Source: Nitrosomonas oligotropha (GTDB lineage Bacteria > Pseudomonadota > Gammaproteobacteria > Burkholderiales > Nitrosomonadaceae). From it: a stretch of DNA of 64,000 nt. Positions 8,000-18,763 of the stretch are shown in pieces (the first letter of the stretch is position 1; each line of letters opens with the position of its first letter). Location of the stretch: assembly GCF_009833085.1 (NCBI RefSeq), contig NZ_QRBZ01000023.1, positions 41,298 to 105,297 on the forward strand. Reading direction: 5' to 3'. The translations under genes and the position numbers were made by a program. Below the pieces are notes generated by a model. The model saw only the letters and a list, made by a program, of their open reading frames with translations. It was not told the origin of the DNA and did not search any database.

Positions 8000-10165
8000 T
8001 CACTGTTGCTGTAAAGAAAAAACAACCCCCGCCAGCGGCGGCAACGTAATCGCAATCGAATCAGCAAATCCCATCCAGGGCATTTGCACGCTGGCGATGC
8101 TGCCTAAATTGCCAACATTGCTGCCACCGTAATAGGCGGAGTCGCTGTTGAAAACTTCCTGATACGTACCGCTGGCGGGAACGCCGATGCGGTAGCCGTT
8201 GCGCGGAACGGGGGTGAAGTTGAGGATGACCAGCACGAATGTGCCGTCTTTGCCGCGCCGCAGGTAGCTGATGGTGGATTGATCGGCATCCTGGCAGTCG
8301 ATCCATTGAAAGCCTTCGGCGGCGAAGTCGAGTTGATGCAAGGCCAGGGTGTTTTGATAGCAGCGATTCAAATCGCGCTGCGCGGCTTGCACGCCGGCAT
8401 GCAAGGGTTGTTGCAGCAAACCCCAGTCCAGCTCGGCGCTTACACGCCATTCCTGCCGCTGCGCGAATTCGTTGCCCATGAAAGTGAGTTTTTTGCCCGG
8501 ACAGGTCATTTGATAGGTCAATAACAGGCGCACATTGGCGAATTTCTGCCAATCGTCGCCAGGCATTTTGTTGAGTAGCGAGCCTTTGCCGTGCACGACT
8601 TCATCGTGCGAGAACGGCAGGACAAAGTTTTCGCTGTACGCATAGAGCTGGCTGAACGTGAGTTGATCCTGATGATAGCGCCGGTAAATGGGGTCTTGGC
8701 GCATATACGATAAGGTATCGTGCATCCAGCCCATGTTCCATTTCATCGAAAACCCCAGGCCGCCGACGTAGGTCGGGCGCGACACTGCCGGCCAGGCGGT
8801 GGATTCTTCCGCCAGTGTCAGCGCGCCGGGAAATTCGCCGTGTACCAGGACGTTCAGATCGCGCAGGAAATCGATCGCTTCCAGGTTCTCCCGGCCGCCG
8901 TATTTGTTCGGCAGCCATTCGCCTTCTTTGCGCGAGTAATCGAGGTACAGCATCGAAGCGACCGCGTCGACGCGCAATCCATCCAGATGAAATTCGGACA
9001 GCCAGTAATGTGCGCTGGACAGCAGAAACGACTTCACTTCGTTGCGCCCGTAATTGAAAATGTACGTGCCCCAGTCCTGGTGAAATCCCAGGCGCGGGTC
9101 TTCATGCTCGTACAACGCCGTGCCGTCGAAGCGCGCCAGCGCGAACGCATCCTGTGGAAAATGCGCGGGCACCCAGTCGAGCATCACGCCGATTCCCGCT
9201 TGATGGCAGGCATCGACAAAAAAGCGGAAATCATCCGGTGAGCCATAACGGCTGGTGACGGCAAAATAGCCGGTGGTCTGGTACCCCCACGATTCGTCCA
9301 GCGGATGTTCCGAAACTGGCATCAGTTCGATATGCGTGTAGCCCATGTCCACCACATAGGGCAGCAGATGCTGCGCCAGCTCGCGGTAGTTATAAAAACG
9401 CCCATCGGGATGACGCTTCCACGAACCGGCGTGCATCTCAAAAATATTCAGCGGCGCGTGCAGCCAGTCCCAGTTCTCGCGATGGGTCATCCATGCCGCA
9501 TCGTGCCAGTCAAAACCGCTATCCGCAGGCGCCAATGCCGCCGTCTGGGGGCGCAGTTCAAAGCGCTGGGCATAAGGATCTGTTTTGATCAGGACTTCAC
9601 CGCTGGCGCGGTTGCGAATCTCGAATTTATACAATGAACCGGGCGGCAATTCCGGAATGAACAATTCCCAGACACCGCTGGCGTGATGCACGCGCATGGG
9701 ATGCATGCGCCCGTCCCAGCGATTGAAATCGCCGACCACGCTGACGCGCTCCGCATTCGGCGCCCACACCGCGAAACGCATGCCTTTCACCCCGGCATTG
9801 CTGACAGAATGCGCGCCAAGGGTGCGATACGTCTGCCATAACTTGCCTTCGTTGAACAAGTACAAATCGTGATCGGAAATTTGCGGTGCAAAAGCGTACG
9901 GATCGAATAACTCATAAACGATATGCCGCTCCCCTTTTTTCTCGATGCGCAAACGGTAAGGCATAGCAGGCGCAGTGTCTCCGCGCCACTCAAAAATCCC
10001 ATCCGGATGGATGCGCTGCATCGGCTCAAAACCGGCCGCCGTCCTGATCCACACCTGTACGTCATAGGGACGGAACACCCGCACCAGTGTTTGACCCTGC
10101 TCACGGTGCAGCCCGAGGTAGGCATAAGGATCGTGCAAGCGCGCATCGAGCAACGCATTTTGCAT
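8000..10165 (-). CDS. glgB: 1,4-alpha-glucan branching enzyme
   Basis: A 721-residue GH13 enzyme that creates alpha-1,6 branches in glycogen. Order: N-terminal carbohydrate-binding module ([12 protein letters not shown]), CBM48 ([23 protein letters not shown]), catalytic barrel with nucleophile Asp in [10 protein letters not shown] and acid/base Glu in [11 protein letters not shown], the [11 protein letters not shown] motif, and a C-terminal beta domain ending SLQQQ. Upstream in-frame codons exist, but [14 protein letters not shown] at 10165 gives the normal family N-terminus. It is transcribed away from glgC with a 166-bp shared promoter region. The TIR operon follows on the same strand, so some read-through is possible. 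Confidence 0.96.
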   Translation of the reverse strand: MQNALLDARLHDPYAYLGLHREQGQTLVRVFRPYDVQVWIRTAAGFEPMQRIHPDGIFEWRGDTAPAMPYRLRIEKKGERHIVYELFDPYAFAPQISDHDLYLFNEGKLWQTYRTLGAHSVSNAGVKGMRFAVWAPNAERVSVVGDFNRWDGRMHPMRVHHASGVWELFIPELPPGSLYKFEIRNRASGEVLIKTDPYAQRFELRPQTAALAPADSGFDWHDAAWMTHRENWDWLHAPLNIFEMHAGSWKRHPDGRFYNYRELAQHLLPYVVDMGYTHIELMPVSEHPLDESWGYQTTGYFAVTSRYGSPDDFRFFVDACHQAGIGVMLDWVPAHFPQDAFALARFDGTALYEHEDPRLGFHQDWGTYIFNYGRNEVKSFLLSSAHYWLSEFHLDGLRVDAVASMLYLDYSRKEGEWLPNKYGGRENLEAIDFLRDLNVLVHGEFPGALTLAEESTAWPAVSRPTYVGGLGFSMKWNMGWMHDTLSYMRQDPIYRRYHQDQLTFSQLYAYSENFVLPFSHDEVVHGKGSLLNKMPGDDWQKFANVRLLLTYQMTCPGKKLTFMGNEFAQRQEWRVSAELDWGLLQQPLHAGVQAAQRDLNRCYQNTLALHQLDFAAEGFQWIDCQDADQSTISYLRRGKDGTFVLVILNFTPVPRNGYRIGVPASGTYQEVFNSDSAYYGGSNVGNLGSIASVQMPWMGFADSIAITLPPLAGVVFSLQQQ

Positions 10166-10331
10166 GACATTGGTTTTTCTGACTGTAATCACATTAGTTG
10201 ACCGGTTGGCTGATATCTCGTGAATTATAACGTGTCTGCTCTTTGACTTAAGACAATTGAACCGAAAGCTTGATGTGAGAAAGTGCCATAATACGATACT
10301 ATATCGACATGCATTAGAAAGGGACATCGCG
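10166..10331. promoter_or_regulatory. Divergent glgB/glgC promoter region
   Basis: A 166-bp AT-rich spacer between the divergent starts of glgB and glgC, so it must carry both promoters. A TTGATG hexamer followed by CATAAT/GATACT-type sequences lies on the glgC side, but no pair has ideal spacing. I assign no exact start site. Confidence 0.5.
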
Positions 10332-11657
10332 ATGGACAATCATAATGAACCGCACTATGCCGGTGAATCCCAGGCGCAAAACAAAACCGGCAGTCACTTC
10401 CACAGCAATATTTCGCACGACACTCTGGCACTGATTCTGGCCGGAGGACGCGGCAGCCGCTTGCATCAACTGACCGATTGGCGCGCCAAACCGGCGGTTC
10501 CCTTTGGCGGCAAATTCCGCATCATCGATTTCCCGCTTTCCAATTGCGTCAACTCGGGTTTCCGGCGCATCGGCGTGGTCACGCAGTACAAGGCTCAGAG
10601 CCTGATCCGCCATATCCAGCACGGCTGGAGTTTTCTCGATGGCCGCTTCAAGGAATTTATCGAACTGTTACCCGCGCAGCAGCGCACAGCCGATGAAACC
10701 TGGTATCAGGGCACAGCCGATGCGATTTTTCAGAATATCGACATCATGCAGCGCCACGCGGCCAAATACGTAATGATTCTGGGCGGCGATCACATTTACA
10801 AAATGGATTACAGCAAACTGCTGGCCGAGCATATCCAAAAAGGCGCGGATATGACGGTGGCTTGCCTCGAAGTTCCGCTGGAAGAAGCCACCGCTTTCGG
10901 GGTGATGGGTGTCAATGCGGCCTGGCAGGTCACCAGCTTTACCGAAAAACCGGCACATCCGGCGCCGATACCGGGTCAACCGGAAAAAGCGCTGGCAAGC
11001 ATGGGCATTTATGTGTTCAACGCCGCATTTCTCTACCAGCAATTGATCCGCGATCATCAAACTCAGGACTCATCGCACGATTTCGGCAAAGACCTGATTC
11101 CTTACCTGGTGCCACGCTACCGCGTCTTCGCGCACCGCTTCCAAAACAGTTGCGTCAACATGGCATCGGATACAGTGCCGTACTGGCGCGATGTGGGAAC
11201 GATCGACGCGTATTGGGAAGCCAACGTCGATCTCGTCAGCGTCACCCCGCAGCTCAATTTATACGATGCCGACTGGCCCATCTGGACGCATCAGGAACAA
11301 TTACCGCCCGCCAAGTTCGTTTTCGACGACGACGACCGCCGCGGCCAAGCCTTGGATTCTTCGGTATCGGGCGGTTGCATTATCAGTGGCGCGACGGTGC
11401 GCCGTTCCTTGCTGTTTTCCAATGTCAAAGTGAATAGTTTCAGCAGTGTGGAAGACTCGGTCATACTGCCCGATGTGGTGGTCGGCCGGCATGCGCGCTT
11501 GCGCCGTGTGGTGGTGGAAAAAAAATGCGTCATTCCCGAAGGATTGGTGGTGGGCTATGATCCCGATGAGGATCGCAAGCGGTTTTATGTCACCGACAGA
11601 GGTATTACCTTGATCACCCCCGAAATGCTGGGACATGAAATCCACAAGGCCTGCTGA
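10332..11657 (+). CDS. glgC: Glucose-1-phosphate adenylyltransferase
   Basis: A 441-residue ADP-glucose pyrophosphorylase making ADP-glucose from ATP and glucose-1-phosphate, the committed and allosterically controlled step of glycogen synthesis. The nucleotidyltransferase domain begins [13 protein letters not shown], followed by [20 protein letters not shown]; the regulatory [10 protein letters not shown] segment and the C-terminal left-handed beta-helix repeats ([28 protein letters not shown]) are present. I prefer the ATG at 10332, because an AGAAAGGGA ribosome binding site precedes it and the in-frame extension upstream is non-conserved. It leads the five-gene + strand glycogen operon. 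Confidence 0.95.
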   Translation: MDNHNEPHYAGESQAQNKTGSHFHSNISHDTLALILAGGRGSRLHQLTDWRAKPAVPFGGKFRIIDFPLSNCVNSGFRRIGVVTQYKAQSLIRHIQHGWSFLDGRFKEFIELLPAQQRTADETWYQGTADAIFQNIDIMQRHAAKYVMILGGDHIYKMDYSKLLAEHIQKGADMTVACLEVPLEEATAFGVMGVNAAWQVTSFTEKPAHPAPIPGQPEKALASMGIYVFNAAFLYQQLIRDHQTQDSSHDFGKDLIPYLVPRYRVFAHRFQNSCVNMASDTVPYWRDVGTIDAYWEANVDLVSVTPQLNLYDADWPIWTHQEQLPPAKFVFDDDDRRGQALDSSVSGGCIISGATVRRSLLFSNVKVNSFSSVEDSVILPDVVVGRHARLRRVVVEKKCVIPEGLVVGYDPDEDRKRFYVTDRGITLITPEMLGHEIHKAC

Positions 11658-11729
11658 CCCGGTCTGACGAACGTAACCGATGAAACACCTCTCTAATAAC
11701 AATAATTCAGCGGGTATCACCATTTTTAA

Positions 11730-13433
11730 ATGAAGCAATTAAATCTAGTTTTACTGTGGCACATGCACCAGCCGGACTACCGGGATTATGTCACCAACGA
11801 ATTTGTGTTGCCGTGGGTATATCTCCATGCCATCAAGGACTATACCGACATGGCGTATCATCTGGAAATGCACCCGCGCACCAAAGCGGTGATTAATTTT
11901 GTGCCGGTGCTGCTGGATCAATTGGAGGATTTCTCCACGCAATTCTCCACCGGGCAAATCCGTAGCCCTTTGCTGCGTTTGTTAGCAACGCCCGACTTGG
12001 AACACATTTCCATCCATGATCGCTTATACGTGTTCGACAGCTGTTTCCTCAGCAACCACACCACCATGCTGCAACCGTATCCGGCCTATAAGCGTTTGCA
12101 CGAGCTCTACCAGATGTTCAACAAACGCAGCGAAAGCGAACTGACTTACTTCTCCGGGCAATATTTAGCCGATTTGCTGGTGTGGTATCACTTGGCGTGG
12201 ATGGGCGAAAGCGTGCGCCGCAACAACGAGTTTGTGATGAAAATGATGGCGCAAAGCCAGGAATTCAGCTACGAAAACCGCTTGCAACTGTTCAATCTGA
12301 TCGGTGAATTGATCCGCGAACTGATCCCGCGCTACCGCAAACTTGCCGAATCCGGCCAGATCGAGTTATCCACCACGCCGCATTATCATCCGCTCGCACC
12401 GCTACTGATCGATTTCGCTTCCGCCCGGGACAGTCAACCCGGCGTGACGCTACCGGAGCACCAACTGTATCCGGGCGGCCGCAGCCGTGTCGCGTTTCAT
12501 CTTTCTTCGGCTATCTCCAGTCACACTCAGCGTTTCAATGAGCAACCCACCGGCATATGGCCGGCCGAAGGCGCTTTGTCGTCGGCGTTACTGAAAATCT
12601 TTGCCGAGCAAAATTGCCAATGGAGCGCCAGCGGCGAAGGCGTACTGGCCAATAGCTTGCACGCTTCTTATCCGGATGCGCCGTTACCGGACCGCAACGA
12701 GTATTTATACCGCCCCTACCAAGTCGATGGAGAATCCGGGCAAGTCACCTGCTTTTTCCGCGACGACCAGTTGTCCGATTTGATCGGCTTTGAATACGCC
12801 AAATGGTTTGGCCGCGATGCCGCGGAAAATTTTATCCAATCGCTGGAGCGGATCTACCATGGCACTGCCGCTGGCGAGAATCCGGTGGTCAGCGTGATTC
12901 TGGATGGAGAAAACGCCTGGGAGTCGTACCCTTATAATGGCTTTTATTTTCTCGACGATCTCTACGGTTTGCTCGAGAACCATCCGTTTATCCGCACCAC
13001 GACGTACCGGAACTATATCGCCGATACGGAGAAAACCAATATTATTAGAATATTGCCAACGCTGGCGGCCGGTAGCTGGGTATATGGCACCTTCTCAACC
13101 TGGATCGGCGACAAGGAAAAGAATCATGCCTGGGATATGCTCTGCGCCGCCAAACAGAGTTTTGACCTGGTGATGCAAAGCGATCGTTTAAGCGATGAAA
13201 AGAAAATCGAAGCCAGCCGGCAATTGGCCTCCTGCGAAAGCTCGGACTGGTTCTGGTGGTTTGGCGATTACAATCCGGCGCATTCGGTCGCCAGTTTCGA
13301 TCATCTGTTCCGGTTGAACCTGATGAATCTGTATCGCTTACTTAAACTGCCGGTACCGCCGGCATTACAGGAATCGATTAGCAAAGGCAATGAGCAAAAC
13401 GAAGCAAGCAGCGCCATGCGGCGGTCTTCATAA
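11730..13433 (+). CDS. Glycoside hydrolase family 57 alpha-amylase-like enzyme
   Basis: A 567-residue GH57 protein. The N-terminus LNLVLLWHMHQPDYRD is the classic GH57 opening (H-x-H-Q-P). The barrel contains GIWPAEGALS, which holds the likely catalytic Glu, and VSVILDGENAWESYPYNG, which holds the catalytic Asp. The DWFWWFGDYNP segment is typical of the bacterial alpha-amylase branch of the family. It has no signal peptide, so it acts on cytoplasmic glycogen or maltodextrin. It sits 72 bp after glgC in the operon and has its own weak ribosome binding site. Confidence 0.9.
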   Translation: MKQLNLVLLWHMHQPDYRDYVTNEFVLPWVYLHAIKDYTDMAYHLEMHPRTKAVINFVPVLLDQLEDFSTQFSTGQIRSPLLRLLATPDLEHISIHDRLYVFDSCFLSNHTTMLQPYPAYKRLHELYQMFNKRSESELTYFSGQYLADLLVWYHLAWMGESVRRNNEFVMKMMAQSQEFSYENRLQLFNLIGELIRELIPRYRKLAESGQIELSTTPHYHPLAPLLIDFASARDSQPGVTLPEHQLYPGGRSRVAFHLSSAISSHTQRFNEQPTGIWPAEGALSSALLKIFAEQNCQWSASGEGVLANSLHASYPDAPLPDRNEYLYRPYQVDGESGQVTCFFRDDQLSDLIGFEYAKWFGRDAAENFIQSLERIYHGTAAGENPVVSVILDGENAWESYPYNGFYFLDDLYGLLENHPFIRTTTYRNYIADTEKTNIIRILPTLAAGSWVYGTFSTWIGDKEKNHAWDMLCAAKQSFDLVMQSDRLSDEKKIEASRQLASCESSDWFWWFGDYNPAHSVASFDHLFRLNLMNLYRLLKLPVPPALQESISKGNEQNEASSAMRRSS

Positions 13434-13443
13434 CATCTGATCA

Positions 13444-13472
13444 GCTCCAACTGCATCGCGCAGTTATGGAGC
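13444..13472 (+). other. Intercistronic hairpin between the GH57 genes
   Basis: GCTCCA plus ACTGC pairs with GCAGT plus TGGAGC around a five-base loop, leaving a two-base bulge. It lies between the stop of the first GH57 gene and the start of the second. There is no T tract, so an mRNA-stabilising or partial-termination role is more likely than full termination. Confidence 0.4.
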
Positions 13473-13521
13473 CGGGTGTGCGGTCGCGCTGGTTTTTAAA
13501 AACGACTACCAGGATCATTGA

Positions 13522-15534
13522 ATGTCACAACGTGTATCGCTACTTTTCGGTGTGCATGCACACCAGCCCGTCGGTAATTTTCCCGAAGTGCTCGAAGACG
13601 CGCATCTGCGCTGTTACAAACCGTTTCTGCAGGTGCTGCACCGCTATCCGGATTTCCGTTTTTCCGTGCATTTCTCCGGCTGGCTGCTCGATTACCTGCT
13701 ACAACGTTTTCCCGATGATGTGGCGTTACTGCACGACATGGTCGCGCGGCGGCAAGTGGAGTTATTCGGCGCTGGCGATACCGAGCCGGTACTGGCGGTC
13801 ATTCCCAACCGCGACCGCACCGGGCAGATTGATGCCTTCTCCAATAAATTGGCGGCAAAATTCGGTCAACGCCCGCAAGGCGCATGGCTCACCGAACGCG
13901 TGTGGGAATCCACCGTCGTTCCGTCGCTGGCGGATTGCGGCATCCGCTATGTCACCGTGGACGACTACCATTTTCTCTGCGCAGGCAAAACACCGGAGGA
14001 ATTAAACGGTTATTTCACCACCGAGGAAGATTCCCATAAGCTCGACTTATTCCCTATTTCCGAATCGCTGCGCTACAAAATTCCGTTTTCCCCGGTCGAG
14101 GAAACCATCGCCTATCTGGAATCGCTCGCCGGTCAGCATGCGCAAAACACCCGTGCGGCAGCGATTTATTTCGATGACATCGAAAAATTCGGTATCTGGC
14201 CGGAAACCTACCAGTGGGTATACGAAAAAGGCTGGCTCGAGCGTTTTATTCAAAGCGTGCTGGCTTCGGACAAAATCAGTACGCAGCACTACAGCGAATA
14301 TCACGCCAGCGAAAAAACCCGCGGCATCGTCTACCTGCCCACGGTTTCATACATTGAAATGAACGAATGGACCTTGCCCGCGTCATCCGCCAATACTTAC
14401 GCGGATCTGGTGCAGCAAGCCAAAACCAGTGGCTGGTACGAACACAAAAAAGCGTTTTTACGCGGCGGCATCTGGAAAAACTTCTTCTCGCGCTACCCGG
14501 AATCCAACTGGATGCATAAGCGCATGCTGAGCCTATCGGCACGGTTGAACGCGCTGCCGGAAAAACATCGCAGCGCACTGATGCAGCAAAAGCTTTACGA
14601 ATCACAAGCCAACGATGCCTACTGGCACGGCCTGTTCGGCGGGCTGTACCTGCCACACCTGCGCCGCGCCGTGTACAACGCGCTGGTTGAACTGGAAGCG
14701 TTGCTCGATGCGTGCGCGCCGCGCGCGGCGTATTTCACCGAAGACACCGATCTGGACGGCGTGGAAGAAACTTATTTACACAATGGTGTTCTGCAAGCCG
14801 TGCTGAAACTGGATCAGTTTGCCAGTATTTGCGAGCTGGATGCCTATCCGCTCCGGCATAATTTTGGCGATACCTTGCGCTGCCAGGTCGAACACTATTA
14901 TCAAAAAATTCTACCGGGCGCGGGCGCTCCATCCAGCCAAACAGCCAGCGGCATCGCCTCCGCGCATGACCGGATCAGCTACAAGCATGAAATCAGCGCC
15001 GAAGACATTGTGCCGGACGACCATCCGCGCAATCTGTTCGTCGACCGCCTGGATGGCATGTTCATCACCTACCGCTCTTTGGCCTCGGCGCTTGAAAACA
15101 ACCATTTCCAGTCGGAAAACACCGCCTATCCGGTGCATAAACTGATTCTGCTGGACGGCAACCGGCTGCAAGTTACTTATCATTTCACCGCCAAGCTGGC
15201 GCACAGCTTCAGCACCGAAATCAACTTGGCGATGCCGAGCTGCGATGGTGTCGGCGGACGCTATATTTATCAGGGTAAAATTCCCGGCGGCTTTGGCCAG
15301 TGGCTCGAATTGACCGGGCTATCCGAACTTACGCTCGACGATGATACCTTGGGCGGCAGTGTCACACTGACGACATCTCACCCGGTTACATTACGCGCTC
15401 ACCCGCATTTCTCGGTGTCGCAATCGGAAAGCGGGTTTGAAAAAATTATGCAGGCAACGACGCTTATCCTGGAATGGCCAGTCACCGCGCCGGAGCTGAT
15501 CGTCACGTTGCAAATCAATACACGCAAACCGTAA
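13522..15534 (+). CDS. GH57 4-alpha-glucanotransferase-like enzyme (DUF1925/DUF1926)
   Basis: A 670-residue GH57 enzyme of the 4-alpha-glucanotransferase/amylase subgroup. It starts RVSLLFGVHAHQPVGNF, then has GAWLTERVWE with the likely nucleophile Glu and YFDDIEKFGIW with the likely catalytic Asp. The C-terminal 270 residues match the DUF1925/DUF1926 beta-rich domains that accompany this subgroup (NDAYWHGLFGGLYLPHLR). It moves or cleaves alpha-1,4 glucan chains in the cytoplasm. Having two GH57 genes in one operon suggests one hydrolytic and one transferring activity; the assignment rests on family resemblance. Confidence 0.88.
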   Translation: MSQRVSLLFGVHAHQPVGNFPEVLEDAHLRCYKPFLQVLHRYPDFRFSVHFSGWLLDYLLQRFPDDVALLHDMVARRQVELFGAGDTEPVLAVIPNRDRTGQIDAFSNKLAAKFGQRPQGAWLTERVWESTVVPSLADCGIRYVTVDDYHFLCAGKTPEELNGYFTTEEDSHKLDLFPISESLRYKIPFSPVEETIAYLESLAGQHAQNTRAAAIYFDDIEKFGIWPETYQWVYEKGWLERFIQSVLASDKISTQHYSEYHASEKTRGIVYLPTVSYIEMNEWTLPASSANTYADLVQQAKTSGWYEHKKAFLRGGIWKNFFSRYPESNWMHKRMLSLSARLNALPEKHRSALMQQKLYESQANDAYWHGLFGGLYLPHLRRAVYNALVELEALLDACAPRAAYFTEDTDLDGVEETYLHNGVLQAVLKLDQFASICELDAYPLRHNFGDTLRCQVEHYYQKILPGAGAPSSQTASGIASAHDRISYKHEISAEDIVPDDHPRNLFVDRLDGMFITYRSLASALENNHFQSENTAYPVHKLILLDGNRLQVTYHFTAKLAHSFSTEINLAMPSCDGVGGRYIYQGKIPGGFGQWLELTGLSELTLDDDTLGGSVTLTTSHPVTLRAHPHFSVSQSESGFEKIMQATTLILEWPVTAPELIVTLQINTRKP

Positions 15535-15585
15535 TCCATGAACCGGCAATCTGCAAAATCCATCATTCTCAGTAGCTAAAACATT

Positions 15586-17220
15586 ATGCCATCCCTTACG
15601 CAATCACCCGCCTGGCTTGCTTTACAGGCACATCAATCCGTCATGGCGCAACAGCATTTGCGCAGCCTGTTCCAGCAAGATCCGCAGCGTTTTGAGAAAT
15701 TCTCGCTGCTGTTCAACGATATTTTGCTCGATTTTTCAAAGCAACCGGTCAATCAGGAAACGGTCGATCTACTGCTGGCGCTGGCGCAGCAACAGAAACT
15801 GAGCGATTGGATCGGACGCATGTTTGCCGGGGAAAAAATCAACTCCACCGAGCAGCGCGCCGCATTGCATATCGCGTTGCGCAGCGATCAGCCGGTTCAT
15901 GTGGATGGCATTGACGTATTGCCGGAAGTCAAACGCGTGTTGAAACAAATGGAGCGTTTTACCATCGCGGTGCACAGCGGCGCGCGCAAGGGTTATAGCG
16001 GGAAAATGTTCACCGACATCGTCAACATCGGCATTGGCGGCTCGGATCTCGGCCCGGTGATGGTGACCGAAGCGCTCAAACCTTACCAGCTCAGCAACAT
16101 CACGCCACATTTCATTTCCAATATCGACGGGGCGCAATTATCCGCCACGTTGTGCCATCTCAATCCTGAAACAACCCTGTTCATCATCGCCTCGAAAACC
16201 TTCACCACGCAGGAAACACTCACCAACGCGCACACCGCGCGCACCTGGTTTCTGGCGCATGGTGGCAGCGAGCAAGACATCGCGCAGCACTTTGTCGCGG
16301 TATCGACCAATCGCGCCGCCGTGGAAAAATTCGGCATCGATCCGGACAACATGTTTGAATTCTGGGATTGGGTCGGCGGCCGTTATTCGTTGTGGTCGGC
16401 AATCGGCTTGCCGATTGCGCTCGCCGCCGACATGGACAACTTTTATGCCCTGCTCGCCGGTGCGCGCGGCATGGACCGGCACTTTGCCACCGCGCCGCTG
16501 GAAAAAAACCTGCCGGTGATGCTCGGCTTGATCGGTATCTGGCAAATCAATTTTTTCGCCACCTCATCCCATGCGGTATTGCCGTACGATCAATCGCTGC
16601 ATCGCTTTCCCGCTTATTTGCAGCAACTGGAAATGGAAAGCAACGGCAAACGCATCACCCGTGACGGCGAAGCGGTCGACTATGCCACCGGCGCGGTCGT
16701 GTGGGGCGAGCCGGGAACCAACGGGCAGCACGCGTTCTATCAATTATTGCATCAGGGCACGCAAACCGTTTCCGCCGATTTCCTGGCGCCTTGCCAGAGC
16801 CATTATCCAATCGGCGATCATCACCGCATGCTGTTGGCGAATTACTTCGCCCAGACGGAAGCATTGATGACTGGCAAGAATGCGCAGGAAGTCCGTGCCG
16901 AGCTTACCGCGCAGGGTATGAGCGCGGACGCCGTGGAACAACTGCTGCCGCACAAAATTTTTCCCGGCAACCGCCCGACCACGTCGATTCTGTTCAAAAA
17001 ACTCGATCCGGAAACGCTGGGCGCGTTGATTGCCCTATACGAGCATAAAGTGTTCGTACAAAGCGTGATCTGGAATATCAATCCGTTCGACCAATGGGGC
17101 GTGGAGCTGGGCAAGCAACTGGCCGGAAAAATCCTGACCGAATTGGAACACACAGGTACCGTCACTTCGCATGATGCATCCACCAACGGCTTGATCGGTT
17201 ACTTCAAAGCCAACCAGTAG
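15586..17220 (+). CDS. pgi: Glucose-6-phosphate isomerase
   Basis: A 544-residue cytoplasmic enzyme interconverting glucose-6-phosphate and fructose-6-phosphate. Both PGI signatures are visible: [14 protein letters not shown] near residue 145 and the central [15 protein letters not shown]. The C-terminal helix segment LGKQLA also matches. Length is normal for the bacterial long form. It sits inside the glycogen operon, 51 bp after the GH57 gene and 9 bp before glgA, coupling fructose-6-phosphate from anabolic carbon to glucose phosphates for storage. Confidence 0.97.
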   Translation: MPSLTQSPAWLALQAHQSVMAQQHLRSLFQQDPQRFEKFSLLFNDILLDFSKQPVNQETVDLLLALAQQQKLSDWIGRMFAGEKINSTEQRAALHIALRSDQPVHVDGIDVLPEVKRVLKQMERFTIAVHSGARKGYSGKMFTDIVNIGIGGSDLGPVMVTEALKPYQLSNITPHFISNIDGAQLSATLCHLNPETTLFIIASKTFTTQETLTNAHTARTWFLAHGGSEQDIAQHFVAVSTNRAAVEKFGIDPDNMFEFWDWVGGRYSLWSAIGLPIALAADMDNFYALLAGARGMDRHFATAPLEKNLPVMLGLIGIWQINFFATSSHAVLPYDQSLHRFPAYLQQLEMESNGKRITRDGEAVDYATGAVVWGEPGTNGQHAFYQLLHQGTQTVSADFLAPCQSHYPIGDHHRMLLANYFAQTEALMTGKNAQEVRAELTAQGMSADAVEQLLPHKIFPGNRPTTSILFKKLDPETLGALIALYEHKVFVQSVIWNINPFDQWGVELGKQLAGKILTELEHTGTVTSHDASTNGLIGYFKANQ

Positions 17221-17229
17221 ACAATCCTT

Positions 17230-18705
17230 ATGCCGTCACCGCAAGAACTGCGTGTTCTATTCATCACGCCGGAAGTTTTTCCACTGTGTAAAACCGGCGG
17301 TTTGGGCGATGTCAGCGCGGCATTGCCCGCCGCATTGCGCGCGTTGCATACCGATGTGCGGCTGCTGCTGCCGGGCTACCCTCAAGTGCTGGCCGGGGTT
17401 AAATACAAATCCAAAGTCGCCGAGTTCACGGCGCTGCCGCAATTCCCCCCTGCCACCTTGCTGTCGGCACGGCTTTCTCTCAGCAAAGCCGTGCACATTC
17501 CGGTCTTTGTCATCGACTGTCCGGGGTTGTACCGCCGCGATGGCGGGCCTTACATGGATGAATTCGGGCGCGACTGGCCGGACAATGCGCTGCGTTTCGG
17601 TTTGCTGTCGAGAATCGGCGCTATTTTGGCCAGCGACGCCAGTCCGATCGCCTGGCGTCCGCACATTGCGCATTGCAACGACTGGCAAAGCGGTCTCACA
17701 CCGGCCTATTTGCATTCCCATGCCGGTAAAAAAGCCGCCACGCTGATGACGATCCACAACCTCGCATTCCAGGGTGTTTTCCCGCCCGGCAGCGTGGTGC
17801 AATTGGGGCTGCCACCGCACAGTTTCGCTATCAACGGCGTGGAATATTACGGCAATCTGTCGTTCCTCAAAGCCGGACTGTTTTATGCCAATCACATCAC
17901 CACGGTCAGCCCCAACTACGCGCAGGAAATTCAAGCCGAACCGCTCGGTTTCGGTATGCAAGGCTTGCTGAAATCGCGCAACCGCCACTTGACCGGGATC
18001 GTCAACGGCATTGATGTCAACGAATGGGATCCCGCAGCCGACCGGCATCTGGTCAAAAACTACAGCAGTAAAAAACTCGCGGACAAAGCGCACAACAAAA
18101 GCGCATTGCAACATCAGATGGAACTGACGGTTAACGCCGAGATCGCGCTATTCGGTATGATTAGCCGCTTGAGCCACCAGAAAGGCATCGATGTGCTGAT
18201 CGAGATTGCACCGCAACTGGTAAAAATCCCCGCGCAACTGATCGTGCTCGGCAGCGACCAGGCGCAATTGGAACACCAGCTCACGATGCTGGCGCAGGCT
18301 CATCCCGGTGCTATCGCCGTGCGCATCGGTTTCAACGAAGCGTTGTCGCATCTGATCGAAGCCGGGGCGGATTGCTTCCTGATGCCGTCGCGTTTTGAAC
18401 CATGCGGACTGAATCAAATGTACAGCCAGCGCTACGGCACGCCGCCCATCGTGCACGCGACCGGAGGCCTGCTCGACACCGTGGTCGACTGTACGCCGCA
18501 AACCCTGGCCAATGGCAGCGCCAGCGGGTTTGTATTCGATACGATGAGCGCGGAGCATCTGCTCGCCACGATCAAACGCGCGGCAGCGGCTTATCACGAT
18601 AAAAAAATCTGGCAGCGCTTGCAGAAAAACGGCATGGCGAAGGATTTCAGCTGGCATGCCAGTGCAACGGCTTACCGGGAAATCTATTTGTCATTGTTAT
18701 CCTGA
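17230..18705 (+). CDS. glgA: Glycogen synthase (ADP-glucose type)
   Basis: A 491-residue GT5 glycosyltransferase adding glucose from ADP-glucose to the non-reducing ends of glycogen. The N-terminal KTGGLGDVSAALP motif binds ADP-glucose, and HCNDWQSGLTPAYL and TIHNLAFQG are conserved. The C-terminal domain has GMISRLSHQKG and the catalytic EPCGLNQMYSQRYGTPPIV, then ATGGLLDTV. It is the last gene of the glgC operon, with a 9-bp gap from pgi, and converges with the disulfide reductase gene. No terminator is obvious in the 58-bp gap. Confidence 0.96.
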   Translation: MPSPQELRVLFITPEVFPLCKTGGLGDVSAALPAALRALHTDVRLLLPGYPQVLAGVKYKSKVAEFTALPQFPPATLLSARLSLSKAVHIPVFVIDCPGLYRRDGGPYMDEFGRDWPDNALRFGLLSRIGAILASDASPIAWRPHIAHCNDWQSGLTPAYLHSHAGKKAATLMTIHNLAFQGVFPPGSVVQLGLPPHSFAINGVEYYGNLSFLKAGLFYANHITTVSPNYAQEIQAEPLGFGMQGLLKSRNRHLTGIVNGIDVNEWDPAADRHLVKNYSSKKLADKAHNKSALQHQMELTVNAEIALFGMISRLSHQKGIDVLIEIAPQLVKIPAQLIVLGSDQAQLEHQLTMLAQAHPGAIAVRIGFNEALSHLIEAGADCFLMPSRFEPCGLNQMYSQRYGTPPIVHATGGLLDTVVDCTPQTLANGSASGFVFDTMSAEHLLATIKRAAAAYHDKKIWQRLQKNGMAKDFSWHASATAYREIYLSLLS

Positions 18706-18763
18706 TCCCAGGATTCTGGCTACTCGTCATCGAGTCATCAACGCATGCAGGACAAGATAGCTA

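Noticed and set aside
17257..18114. Long open frame (285 codons) opposite glgA
   Set aside because: It is a shadow of glgA with no recognisable domain and no ribosome binding site.
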